Below are positions 45,241-53,379 of a DNA stretch of 64,000 nt, piece after piece (position 1 is the stretch's first letter; each line of letters starts with the position of its first letter). Both the position numbers and the translations under genes were made by a program. Origin of the DNA: Amycolatopsis sp. MtRt-6 (GTDB lineage: Bacteria > Actinomycetota > Actinomycetes > Mycobacteriales > Pseudonocardiaceae); the NCBI RefSeq assembly GCF_017308975.1, contig NZ_JADWPD010000028.1, positions 1-64,000 of the forward strand, written 5' to 3'. Under the pieces are notes generated by a model. It saw only the letters and a program-made list of their open reading frames with translations. It did not search any database and was not told where the DNA came from.

Positions 45241-47484
45241 ATGACCACTGTGGATGTGGATCCGACCAGCACTGGACAGCCCGCATCGGTGGGCGCGGGT
45301 GAGCCGGACTTCGAGGAGCGCACAGACCGTCTCATCGAGAAGGCGAAGGTGCTGATTCCGACCCTGCGCGCACGCGCGCAGGAAGCCGAGGCGCTGCGCT
45401 ACCAGCCGCCGCAGACCGTCAAGGACGCCGAGTTCCTCATGGATGCGCTCACCCCGCGCGTGTGGGGCGGCCAGGGGCTGGGATCCCGCGCGCTCTGCGA
45501 AGTCGCCCGCGTTCTGGCGCACGGCGACACGTCCGCGGCGTGGACGCTGGCGTTCCTGATGGAGCACAGCTGGATGGCGGCCCACCTCAACTGGGACGCG
45601 CAGAAGGAGATCTTCGCCGGGCGGACCTTCATCCTCGCCTCCGCGCCGCTGACGCCGGCCGGCAAGGGCGAGAAGGTCGACGGCGGATTCCGGGTCAGCG
45701 GCACCTTCCGCTACGCCTCGGGGCTGTGGAACTCGACGCACACCTTCCTTTCGACGATGGTCACGATCGACGGCGCCATGACGCCGACGACGTTCCTCAT
45801 CGAACTGGACCAGCCCGGCGTCACGATCAACGACGACTGGCACATGTCCGGCATGGCGGCCACCGGGAGCGCGAGCGTCACGCTCGACGACGTCTTCATC
45901 CGCGACAGCTACAGCATCCCGCTCGAGGAGATGCTGTCCATCGACAAGCACCCCGGCACGTCGCACGAGGAGAAGTTCCTCCGCTACCCGCCCTTCGCGA
46001 GCCTCGGGATGATGATCACCGCCATCGCGCTGGGCTCCGCCGAGGCCGTGGTCGACATCGTGAAGTCGCGCCTAGGGACGACCCGGGCCTTCGGTGGCGC
46101 GACGCGCCAGGACCTGCCGCAGTCCCGGATGCGGTTCGCGGAAGCGTGGGAGAAGCTCCGCTGCGCCCAGCTGCTCTACACGCACATCCTGGAGGGCTCG
46201 ATCCGGAAGTGCGACGCGCTGGAGCCGTGGAGCCAGGAAGAGATCGGGCAGATCGAGCTCGATCAGACCACGATCGTCCACCTCGCGCAGGAGCTGATCG
46301 GCATCCTCTGCGACGGCATGGGCTCGAGCCCGTACCAGAGCAAGGAGGCGCTGCAGCGCTACCGGCGGGACATCAACGTGATCGCCAACCACGCGTTCAT
46401 GGACTGGGACCTGGTGGCCGAGCGGTCCATCCGCTACGTCCTGGGTCTCGGCACCCGTTCCACCGACATGTTCCGCAGCCAGGTCACCGCGCAGGGCGGA
46501 GTCGCGAACGACCGCATTCCGGGGGCCACCGACAACGAGGAGAAGACGATGAAGGCAGCAGTGCTCAACGAGGTCGGTGGCGTTCCCGCCGTCGGTGAGT
46601 TCGACGCTCCCCAGCCGGGTCCGGGCGAGCAGGTCGTCGACGTGATCGTCGCGGCGCTCAACCCCATCGACCTGCGGCTTGCGGCGGGTGGCCCGTTCGG
46701 TCCTCCGGTGGTTCCCTCTGTTGTCGGTTCCGAGGGCGTGGGCCGGCTCGCCGACGGCACCAAGGTCTACTTCAGCGACGCGAAGGCACCGTATGGGGCG
46801 CTCGCCGAAAAGGTCCTGCTCGGCGACCGTTCGCGCTCCTACGCCATCCCCGACGGCCTCGACGACGGTCTCGCGGCGGCGCTCGGCACTTCGGGCATCA
46901 CGGCGCTGACCGCCCTGCAGTGGCGCGCCGAACTCCGGGCGGGTGACGAGGTGCTGGTCCTGGGCGCCACCGGCGCGGTCGGCCAGGTCGGCGTCCAGGC
47001 CGCCAAGCTCCTCGGCGCCGGCCGGGTCGTCGGTGCGGGGCGGAGCGCCGAGACGCTCGAGAAGCTCAAGAGCGACGGGAAGATCGACGACTTCGTCGTG
47101 CTCGGCGGCCAGGATGACGCGGCAGAACTGAAGGCGTCGGCCGCGATCGGCTTCGATGTCGTGCTCGACACCGTGATGGGCCCGGCCTTCGAGGCCGCGC
47201 TCCCCGCCACGAAGATGGGCGCTCGCTACGTGGTCGTGGGCATGTCCGGCGGAACGCCTGCCAGCTCGATCGCCTACCCGTTCCTGACCGGCCGGAGCGT
47301 GTTCGGGTTCCTGAAGCCGTTCGTGCCGCTCGATGCCTGGGAGGCCGCCTACCAGCAGCTGGTCGGCTGGGCGAACGCCGGGCAGCTGAGCATCGAGGTC
47401 GAGCGCGTGCCGTTCGCGTCGATCGGTGACGCGTGGGGCCGGATCCTGTCCAGCCCGCACCGCAAGCTCGTCGTCGAGATCTGA
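45241..47484 (+). CDS. HsaA-like flavin monooxygenase fused to an MDR quinone-reductase-like enzyme
   Basis: 747 residues. Residues about 20-430 are a group D flavin monooxygenase of the acyl-CoA dehydrogenase fold (ALCEVARVLAHGDTSAAWTLAF; GFRVSGTFRYASG; GMAATGSASVTLDDVFI). Residues 437-747 are a complete zinc-independent MDR reductase (MKAAVLNEVGG; VPSVVGSEGVGRL; VLVLGATGAVGQVGVQAAKLL near 575). The join (TDNEEKT-MKAAV) has a ribosome-binding site CGAGGAGA at 46536-46543 and an ATG at 46549, exactly as two separate genes would look with the first stop lost. Both a fusion and a free MDR protein may be made. It should hydroxylate a phenol with reduced flavin and reduce a quinone or enone product. 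Confidence 0.88.
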   Translation: MTTVDVDPTSTGQPASVGAGEPDFEERTDRLIEKAKVLIPTLRARAQEAEALRYQPPQTVKDAEFLMDALTPRVWGGQGLGSRALCEVARVLAHGDTSAAWTLAFLMEHSWMAAHLNWDAQKEIFAGRTFILASAPLTPAGKGEKVDGGFRVSGTFRYASGLWNSTHTFLSTMVTIDGAMTPTTFLIELDQPGVTINDDWHMSGMAATGSASVTLDDVFIRDSYSIPLEEMLSIDKHPGTSHEEKFLRYPPFASLGMMITAIALGSAEAVVDIVKSRLGTTRAFGGATRQDLPQSRMRFAEAWEKLRCAQLLYTHILEGSIRKCDALEPWSQEEIGQIELDQTTIVHLAQELIGILCDGMGSSPYQSKEALQRYRRDINVIANHAFMDWDLVAERSIRYVLGLGTRSTDMFRSQVTAQGGVANDRIPGATDNEEKTMKAAVLNEVGGVPAVGEFDAPQPGPGEQVVDVIVAALNPIDLRLAAGGPFGPPVVPSVVGSEGVGRLADGTKVYFSDAKAPYGALAEKVLLGDRSRSYAIPDGLDDGLAAALGTSGITALTALQWRAELRAGDEVLVLGATGAVGQVGVQAAKLLGAGRVVGAGRSAETLEKLKSDGKIDDFVVLGGQDDAAELKASAAIGFDVVLDTVMGPAFEAALPATKMGARYVVVGMSGGTPASSIAYPFLTGRSVFGFLKPFVPLDAWEAAYQQLVGWANAGQLSIEVERVPFASIGDAWGRILSSPHRKLVVEI

Positions 47485-47498
47485 TCTCGACGACGAGC
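47466..47498. terminator. Bidirectional terminator hairpin
   Basis: A 15-bp perfect stem with a CTG loop, formed by the last codons of the fusion gene and the sequence after its stop. It lies between convergent genes ending at 47484 and 47510 and can serve both. Confidence 0.6.
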
Positions 47499-47509
47499 GG
47501 CGTGCCGGC

Positions 47510-48046
47510 TCAACCCGCCTGTTCGGTTCCGATCGAGACGGCGGCGAGGATCGCGGGCTCATCGGCCCGGTTGGTCCACGCGTGGCTGGTGCCGTTCTGG
47601 ATGACGACGTCGCCGGCCCGCAGGTGGGTCTCCTCCCCCGTGTCGAGGCCGAGCCACAGTTCGCCGCTGAGCACGATCTGGTAGTCGACGGTCCGCGTCG
47701 CGTGGAAGCCCGGCCGATCGGGGTCGAACGTGTCGGCCAGTCCGGGAAGCTCGCGTGCCTGCTCCTCGCCTGCCGCCTCGAAGTCCACGTCCGAGAGAGC
47801 GGCGGCGGGAGGGAACCTCACGATGGTCAGCGCCGAGCCGCCCGGACCGGGCATGAGCGTCGTGAGGCTCGGCGTCGGGTCCGCCGGCGTTCCCGCCGGC
47901 GCGACCGCGCCGGCCAAGGACCAGACCACGGTGTTGCTGAACCCGGGCAGGTGTTCGAAGTCGTGGGTCCGCGGCGCGGGCCCGTCGGAGACGACGCAGC
48001 TGCGTCCGTCCCGGTCGAAGCCGGTGACGACTCGGCGGATCTTCAT
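47510..48046 (-). CDS. Cupin-domain protein
   Basis: 178 residues. The C-terminal half is a single cupin barrel (VDYQIVLSGELWLGL near 123, THLRAGDVVIQNGTSHAWTN near 145); one His lies in the second motif, but the first motif lacks the usual HxH pair. So metal binding is doubtful and a sensing or isomerase role is possible. The N-terminal half is an unassigned extension. Divergent from an MDR dehydrogenase gene across two cluster operators. Confidence 0.8.
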   Translation of the reverse strand: MKIRRVVTGFDRDGRSCVVSDGPAPRTHDFEHLPGFSNTVVWSLAGAVAPAGTPADPTPSLTTLMPGPGGSALTIVRFPPAAALSDVDFEAAGEEQARELPGLADTFDPDRPGFHATRTVDYQIVLSGELWLGLDTGEETHLRAGDVVIQNGTSHAWTNRADEPAILAAVSIGTEQAG

Positions 48047-48100
48047 CGGTTCTCGTTTCTGTCGGCCCGCGGTGCTTCCGGGGATGCACTCGATGGTACT

Positions 48101-48144
48101 AAATGTCAGATGTTCAACATAGGACTGAAGTCTGACCTCAGTCC
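48101..48144. promoter_or_regulatory. Two cluster operators between cupin and MDR genes
   Basis: Site 1 AAATGTCAGAT (48101-48111; core GTCAGAT 48105-48111). Site 2 core GTCTGAC (48130-48136) sits inside a larger perfect inverted repeat GGACTGA-N9-TCAGTCC (48122-48144). The second directly precedes the MDR coding region. Confidence 0.58.
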
Positions 48145-48168
48145 GTGACCGCCGAAGGTGCCGAGCTG

Positions 48169-49326
48169 ATGCGTGCCGTGGTGATCAATGGCGAATGGGC
48201 GCCGCGCCGTGACCTCTCCCCGGAGGAGGTCGCAGGCCGGTGGGCGCGAGATGCCACGGCGGCCTGGCGCGAGCCGACGTGGACGCTGGGCGAGCGTGCG
48301 GTGCCCGGCTTGGCGGGCCCGTACGACGTGCTCGTGCGGAGCAGGGCGGTCGGCATCTGCGGGTCCGATGTCCATCTCTACGAGACGGACGACGAGGGGT
48401 ATGTGCTGCTCCCCTACCGGGTACGGCTACCGCTCGTCCCCGGGCACGAGATCGCCGGCGAGGTGGTCGAGGTGGGCGCCGGGGTACGGGGTGTCCGGCC
48501 GGGTGACCCGGTGGCGGTGCAGACGCTGCAGTACTGCGGACGGTGCGGTGCCTGCCGGTCCGGGCTCCCCGGCCACTGCGCCGACGCCGAGGACAGCGGC
48601 TTCACCATCGATGGCGGGATGGCCGAGTTCGTGCTGTCGAGGGAGAGCAACGTCCGCTCCCTCGCCGCTGTGCGCGAGCGGTATTCCGAGCGCGACACCT
48701 ATGAAATCGGTGCGCTCTGCGAACCGGCCAGCGTCGCTTACGTCGGATTGTTCCTGCGCGGCGGCGGATTCCGCCCCGGCGGCGTCGCGGCAGTCCACGG
48801 CTGCGGGCCGATCGGGCTCGCTTCGGTTTCCCTGCTCCGCGCGGCCGGCGCGGCGAAGGTGCTGGCGTTCGACACGGAGCCGGCTCGGTGCAAGCTCGCC
48901 GAGTTGGTGGGAGCGGACGCCGCCTACGACGTCACCAAGCTGCGTGGTGACGGAATGCGTCCGTCCGATGTGGTTCTGGAGCAGACGTCCGGCGAAGGCG
49001 CCGACGTCTGCGTCGAGGCCGCGGGGGCGGCTGCGGCCGTCCTGCCGGAGATCGAGAGGTCGATCTCGGTCGGCGGCAAGGTGGTGCTGCTGGGTTCGGA
49101 GAGCGGCGCGGTACCGATGCAGACGATGGCCTACCTGCTGCGCGGGGCGAGTGTGCACGGGTCGATCGGGAACATCGGTGGGCTCGATCCCGTCATCGCT
49201 CTGCATGCCGCGGGCCGGATCGACCTTCGCCCGATCGTCACCGCGCGCTTCGAGCTGGCTGCGGCGACCGATGCCGTGCGGCAGGCTTCGCTGCGCCAGG
49301 ACGCGAAGATCCTCGTCAAAGTGTGA
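48169..49326 (+). CDS. Zinc-dependent medium-chain alcohol dehydrogenase
   Basis: 385 residues from ATG 48169, chosen by alignment with the paralogue start MRALVV; an upstream in-frame GTG (48145) is possible. Catalytic zinc site GICGSD (Cys64), GHEIAGE (His93) and CEPAS; structural cysteines in CGRCGACRSGLPGHC near 123-136; cofactor loop VHGCGPIGLAS. It shares with the 34924 paralogue an unusual N-terminal extension (EEVAGRWARDATAAW). Likely oxidises an alcohol of the pathway. It ends 11 bp before a strong terminator. Confidence 0.92.
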   Translation: MRAVVINGEWAPRRDLSPEEVAGRWARDATAAWREPTWTLGERAVPGLAGPYDVLVRSRAVGICGSDVHLYETDDEGYVLLPYRVRLPLVPGHEIAGEVVEVGAGVRGVRPGDPVAVQTLQYCGRCGACRSGLPGHCADAEDSGFTIDGGMAEFVLSRESNVRSLAAVRERYSERDTYEIGALCEPASVAYVGLFLRGGGFRPGGVAAVHGCGPIGLASVSLLRAAGAAKVLAFDTEPARCKLAELVGADAAYDVTKLRGDGMRPSDVVLEQTSGEGADVCVEAAGAAAAVLPEIERSISVGGKVVLLGSESGAVPMQTMAYLLRGASVHGSIGNIGGLDPVIALHAAGRIDLRPIVTARFELAAATDAVRQASLRQDAKILVKV

Positions 49327-49337
49327 CGCCCGCAGTC

Positions 49338-49377
49338 CACAAGGCCCGCCGGACCGCTCGGTCCGGCGGGCCTTGTG
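49338..49377. terminator. Strong bidirectional terminator
   Basis: An 18-bp perfect stem (49338-49355 with 49360-49377) and GCTC loop between convergent MDR and VAO genes. The outer ends ACAAGG/CCTTGT give short A/T edges in both directions. Confidence 0.8.
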
Positions 49378-49378
49378 C

Positions 49379-50896
49379 TCAACGCCGAGCGCGCAGCTTC
49401 CGGGGCCAGATCCCCTGCTTTCCGGCCTGGAGGATCCCGTTGGGGTCCACCGCGTCCTTGATCGTCTCGACGAACCGCAGATACGCGTGGTCGTTGAAGT
49501 CGAAGGTCGCCGCCACGGCGTCCATCTTGAAGATGTGCGAGCGGTACAACCCGTACCCCTCGGCCGCGATCCGCTTGAGCATGGGGTCGTAGTTGTCGTA
49601 GATGCGCTTGGTCTTCTCGGCGTCCTTGGGGTCGAAGAACATCACGGACACGACCAAGATGCTGGTCGGGAGGAGCATGCAGCCGGCGGCGTACGGCTCG
49701 CCGAACTCCTCGTACATGCCGCGCACCAGCCGGATCATCTTGAGCACCTCGGTGCCGACGAGGGGCCCGACGGGCGAGAAGTCGAGGTGGCCGGTGTCCG
49801 GGCCGAAGGGAACCTTGTACAGGTCGAGCAGCTCCATGCCGGGGATCCCCGCCTGGACCTTGTCGTCGTGGATCCCCTCGAGCGGACCGGTCCGGTCGGT
49901 CCCGTCGAACACCTTGCGGCCTATCTCGACACCGGGAATCGCGCCGAGGACCCGCTCGACGATGCGCCACTTCGCCTCGACGATCTCGTCGTATCCGTAG
50001 AGCGCGAAGCGCAGCGCCCACTTCTGACTGTCCGGGTCGAGGTCGGGCTGTCCCTCGGCGTTGGCGGCGACGCCGCGGCCGAGGAACGGGTAGTTGTTGA
50101 TCGTCTCGTCGAGCATGAGCTCGCGCATGGCGTCGATGACCGGGACGATGATCTCGTCGCCGTCGAAGTGGACCCAGCAGGATGCGTACTTCTCGGGCCG
50201 CTTCATCAGCCGCCAGCCGATCTGCGTGACGATCCCCATGTTCGACTGGAAGAACAGGCCGTCGACCATCGGGCCGAACCCGAAGGGGTAGGCGTGGAAG
50301 GCGCGGTTGCCCGCCATGGCCCCCATGCCGGTGCGCATCAGCTCGCCGTTCGGCAGCACGACCTCCATGCCGACGACGTTCTCGGCGTGTGAGCCGATGC
50401 GCGTGTGCCCACGGCCGTACTCGAGGCTGTTGCCGATCACCGATCCCCAGCCGAGGTCCGGGATGGACGACCACCACTCACCGCCGTGCTCCTCGAGCGC
50501 GTCGACCAGGTCGAACCAGCGAACGCCGGGTTCGACGACCGCGTAGCCCAGCTCGGAGTCGACCTCGAGCACCCGGTTCATCCGGGACAGGTTGACGAGG
50601 ATGGAGCCGGGCACCCTCGGCGAAGCGCCACCGTACCCGTAGTTGCGGCCGGTGCTCACCGTCCACAGCGGAACCTCGAACTCGTTCGCGATGCGAACGA
50701 CGGCCTGCACCTCCTCGACGCGGGCGGGCAGCACTGCCGCCGCCACGTCGAGGTCGTCCGAGCCCAAGACCCAGAAGGGGTCCCGGAACTCGTCGAGGTC
50801 GGCGCGGCTCCTGAGCACGGCGTCGGCCCCGAGTGCCTTCTCGATCGCGTCGACGGCTCGGGCGACCGCCTCCTGGTCCACCAGCTGGGCGTCCAT
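49379..50896 (-). CDS. VAO-type FAD oxidase/dehydrogenase of 4-alkylphenols
   Basis: 505 residues. PCMH FAD-binding domain (VPLWTVSTGRNYGYGG near 75; DLGWGSVIGNSLEYGRGHTRIGSH near 147-170) and the vanillyl-alcohol-oxidase C-terminal domain ending in IKDAVDPNGILQAGKQG. His370 in DTGHLDFSPVG aligns by context with the covalent FAD-histidine of VAO/eugenol oxidase, rather than the tyrosine used in 4-cresol dehydrogenase. These enzymes oxidise para-alkyl or para-allyl phenols, or para-hydroxybenzyl alcohols, through a quinone methide. This suggests the cluster substrate carries a para-substituted phenol. Divergent from an FAD monooxygenase, sharing operator 50939-50955. Confidence 0.9.
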   Translation of the reverse strand: MDAQLVDQEAVARAVDAIEKALGADAVLRSRADLDEFRDPFWVLGSDDLDVAAAVLPARVEEVQAVVRIANEFEVPLWTVSTGRNYGYGGASPRVPGSILVNLSRMNRVLEVDSELGYAVVEPGVRWFDLVDALEEHGGEWWSSIPDLGWGSVIGNSLEYGRGHTRIGSHAENVVGMEVVLPNGELMRTGMGAMAGNRAFHAYPFGFGPMVDGLFFQSNMGIVTQIGWRLMKRPEKYASCWVHFDGDEIIVPVIDAMRELMLDETINNYPFLGRGVAANAEGQPDLDPDSQKWALRFALYGYDEIVEAKWRIVERVLGAIPGVEIGRKVFDGTDRTGPLEGIHDDKVQAGIPGMELLDLYKVPFGPDTGHLDFSPVGPLVGTEVLKMIRLVRGMYEEFGEPYAAGCMLLPTSILVVSVMFFDPKDAEKTKRIYDNYDPMLKRIAAEGYGLYRSHIFKMDAVAATFDFNDHAYLRFVETIKDAVDPNGILQAGKQGIWPRKLRARR

Positions 50897-50934
50897 CCAC
50901 CAACTCCTCTACGACGGATCCTGTGCGCGATGGG

Positions 50935-50955
50935 ATGATAGTCTGACATTTGCCA
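50935..50955. promoter_or_regulatory. Cluster operator between VAO and FAD monooxygenase genes
   Basis: TAGTCTGACATTTGCCA (50939-50955; core GTCTGAC 50941-50947). On the minus strand the operator abuts a good -10 box TATCAT (50940-50935) for the VAO gene. Confidence 0.62.
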
Positions 50956-51036
50956 CTTGGTGAAGACTGGATTGATGACCTTCCAGGCCATATTGTGACT
51001 GCCAGGCGCTGCGGGGACGAGGAGAGAGGTTCGACC

Positions 51037-52683
51037 ATGAGTACGAACAGGCCGGCGGACGTCCCGGTGGTCATCGCGGGCGGCGGCCCCGTCGGTTCGT
51101 CGCTGGCGATCGACCTGGCGCTGCGCGGTGTGCCGAGCATCGTCCTCGAGCGACGGGAGCGCGGAAAGCCGTTCCTGCTGCGCACCAACATGACGAACGT
51201 GCGCTCGATGGAGCACTTCCGCCGCTGGGGCATGGCGGACGCGTTGCGCGAGAACGACCCGGTGCCCGAGGACATCCAGCGCGACGTGTCGTTCGTGACC
51301 CGCCTCAACGGCCATCTCATCCTCAACCTGCCCCGTTCGTACGAGTGGAGCGAGCCGCTGCCGTTCGCGTCCGAGGTCGCCGAATGGGCTCCGAACGAGG
51401 GCATCGAGAAGACCATGTGGGCCCGGGTCGCCGAGCTGCCCCTGATCGACTACCGCAACGAGAACGAAGTGGTCACCTTCGCGCAGGACGACGACGGTGT
51501 CAGCGTCGAGGTCAAGGCCGCGGACGGTGTCGCCTACCGGGTCCGCGGCTCCTACCTCGTTCTCTCCGACGGCTCACGCGGGAACCTGCGCCGGGTCCTG
51601 AACGTGCGCCACGAGGGCCGGACCCTGGCGATGAGTCTCTCGTGGCACTTCCGTTCCAGGCAGCTCCGCGAGGTCTGGACCGCAGGACCTGCGGTGTCGA
51701 TGGCCTACTTCTACAACGAGGACCGCGGAAGCGACTTGATCACGTCGCAGGGCCCGGACACCTGGCAGTACTTCGCCGGCCCGGCGCCGCAGGGCATCGA
51801 CGGCGACGACTGGGGCCAGGTCAAGGGCCTCATCCTCAAGGCCGTCGGACAGGAGGTCGATCTCGAACCGCTCTCCGGTGGCGCTTTCGCCGAGAACTCG
51901 CTGCTCGCGCCACGGTTCGACTTCGGGCGCGTCATGCTCGCCGGCGATGCCGCGCACATGGTTTCCCCTCAGGGTGGCTTCGGCATGAACTCCGGGATCG
52001 GGGACGCCGCGGACCTCGGCTGGAAGCTCGCCGCGCTCGTGCAGGGGTGGGGCGGTCCGGCGCTCATCCCGTCGTACTCCATCGACCGGCGGGAGGCCGT
52101 GCGGTTCATCCAGCTGGGCTCGGAGGCCAACCACGCCCTTGGCGCGATCGAGCTCGTCCAGGACGGGATCGAGACTGAGGGGCCCGAGGGCGATGCGGTT
52201 CGAGAGGCGGTCAAGCAGGACATCCTCGAGCGCAAGCTGGTGCAGTTCAAGCGGATGGGCGGGCAGCTCGGCTACCGCTACTCGGCCTCCCCGCTGATCG
52301 TCCGCGACGGCACCGAGCGTGATCTGCCCGAACCGACTTTTGCGGATTACACGCCGTGTGCGGCTCCCGGTTACCGCGCGCCGCATCTCTGGTTGACGGA
52401 CGGGAGCTCGCTCTACGACCACCTCGGCCCCGGGTTCACGCTGCTCGACCTCGGCGGAGTGGACGCAACCGAGCTGGCGAAGCGCGCCGAGGAACGCGGG
52501 ATTCCGCTGGCGGTCTTCGCGCCGGCTGAAGGGGACCGCGAGTCGCTGCTCGCCCTGTATGAGCGCCGGGCCGCCCTCGTGCGCACCGACCACCACGTCG
52601 TCTGGCGGGGAGACGAGCTACCGGCGGAGATCGAGCACCTCCTCGACATCGTCACCGGACACGCCTCGTGGGGGCACCTGTGA
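51037..52683 (+). CDS. Class A FAD-dependent aromatic monooxygenase (MhpA-like)
   Basis: 548 residues from ATG 51037 (RBS GAGGAGAGAGG). FAD motif VVIAGGGPVGSSLAIDL near 9, DG motif LSDGSRGNLRRV near 183, second FAD motif VMLAGDAAHMVSPQGGFGMNSGIGDA near 303, and a thioredoxin-like C-terminal domain. Hydroxylates a phenolic ring ortho to OH using NAD(P)H. It could form the catechol for the extradiol dioxygenase or act on a different ring from the HsaA-like enzymes. GTGA overlap with the next gene. Confidence 0.9.
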   Translation: MSTNRPADVPVVIAGGGPVGSSLAIDLALRGVPSIVLERRERGKPFLLRTNMTNVRSMEHFRRWGMADALRENDPVPEDIQRDVSFVTRLNGHLILNLPRSYEWSEPLPFASEVAEWAPNEGIEKTMWARVAELPLIDYRNENEVVTFAQDDDGVSVEVKAADGVAYRVRGSYLVLSDGSRGNLRRVLNVRHEGRTLAMSLSWHFRSRQLREVWTAGPAVSMAYFYNEDRGSDLITSQGPDTWQYFAGPAPQGIDGDDWGQVKGLILKAVGQEVDLEPLSGGAFAENSLLAPRFDFGRVMLAGDAAHMVSPQGGFGMNSGIGDAADLGWKLAALVQGWGGPALIPSYSIDRREAVRFIQLGSEANHALGAIELVQDGIETEGPEGDAVREAVKQDILERKLVQFKRMGGQLGYRYSASPLIVRDGTERDLPEPTFADYTPCAAPGYRAPHLWLTDGSSLYDHLGPGFTLLDLGGVDATELAKRAEERGIPLAVFAPAEGDRESLLALYERRAALVRTDHHVVWRGDELPAEIEHLLDIVTGHASWGHL

Positions 52684-53096
52684 CCGACCTGGAGCGCGAC
52701 CCGGATTTCGTGCGGGGCATGCGAGTGCGCCGAGAGGTGCTGGGCGATGACCGGGTCGACGGCTCGATCGCCCGGTCGAGTGATTTCAACCGTCCGTTCT
52801 TCGACTACCTGACCCGATCCGTGTGGGGCCAGGTGTGGAGCCGCGAGACGTTGGACCGCCGCACACGCAGCTGCATCACTCTCGCCATCCTCACGGCACT
52901 CGGGCGCGAGGACGAGATCGCGCTGCACACCGAGGTGGCGGTGCGCAACGGACTGACTCCCGAAGAGATCGCGGAGGTGCTGCTCCACTCGGCGGTGTAC
53001 GCCGGCGTACCGCATGCCCGCGGCGCCATGCTGATCGCCGAACGCGTGCTGGACGGGCTGGCTGCTTCTGCCGATTCTCCCCCCGCCACAACATGA
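52680..53096 (+). CDS. Carboxymuconolactone decarboxylase-family protein
   Basis: 138 residues from the GTG overlapping the monooxygenase stop. CMD helices RTRSCITLAILTALGREDEIALHTEVAVRNGLTPEEIAEVLLHSAVYAGVPHARGA. Length and pattern match 4-carboxymuconolactone decarboxylase (PcaC) rather than AhpD, since the CxxC redox pair is missing. It may decarboxylate a ring-cleavage lactone or have a related role. Last gene of the cluster. Confidence 0.9.
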   Translation: MTDLERDPDFVRGMRVRREVLGDDRVDGSIARSSDFNRPFFDYLTRSVWGQVWSRETLDRRTRSCITLAILTALGREDEIALHTEVAVRNGLTPEEIAEVLLHSAVYAGVPHARGAMLIAERVLDGLAASADSPPATT

Positions 53097-53214
53097 TCCG
53101 CGCCCTACGCGGGCACATCCGCACAGTTCGGCGGGGATCAGACGCTCGGCCGCACTCGCACGCGTCGATCAGGCCGTTGCGCGACAACGCGCTGAAACCG
53201 AGGTAGCTCTCCAC

Positions 53215-53246
53215 GGTCGCAGGTTCGATTCCAGCCCGGGGCACCA
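53215..53246 (+). tRNA. tRNA 3'-end fragment (T arm, acceptor strand, CCA)
   Basis: GGTC followed by GCAGG-TTCGATT-CCAGC (T arm with one A-A mismatch), then CCGGGGC-ACCA as the 3' acceptor strand with encoded CCA. No D arm, anticodon arm or 5' acceptor strand is recognisable upstream, so this is not a working tRNA. Such fragments are left at one end of elements that integrate into tRNA genes. The identity of the parent tRNA is unclear. Confidence 0.5.
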
Positions 53247-53271
53247 CAAGGATCCGGGTTCTCCGCGGGCG

Positions 53272-53305
53272 AAGGCGGGGCTCGGCCGTGCACCGAGCCC
53301 GCCTT
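53272..53305 (-). terminator. Terminator of the GH62 gene
   Basis: AAGGCGGGG-CTCGG pairs with CCGAG-CCCGCCTT (one bulged G, 7-base loop), about 75 bp after the GH62 stop on the minus strand. Confidence 0.55.
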
Positions 53306-53379
53306 CCGGATCCACCCGTTCCTGATCGTCCGCCGGTTTTCGGCGAACGTCCGGAGCTGGACCTGCGTCACGCCACTGG

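Larger units (their letters stand above)
53097..53379 (+). other. Cluster border region with tRNA remnant
   Basis: 283 bp without a supported gene. It contains a tRNA 3'-end fragment (53215-53246) and the terminator of the GH62 gene (53272-53305). Frames here translate to the well-known spurious GIEPAT-type and NRTCD-type peptides that come from antisense tRNA. Confidence 0.5.

Noticed and set aside
52891..53247. Minus-strand frame of 118 codons beginning VPRAGIEPAT
   Set aside because: It is the antisense translation of a tRNA T arm plus the antisense of the CMD-family gene, a known source of spurious protein entries.
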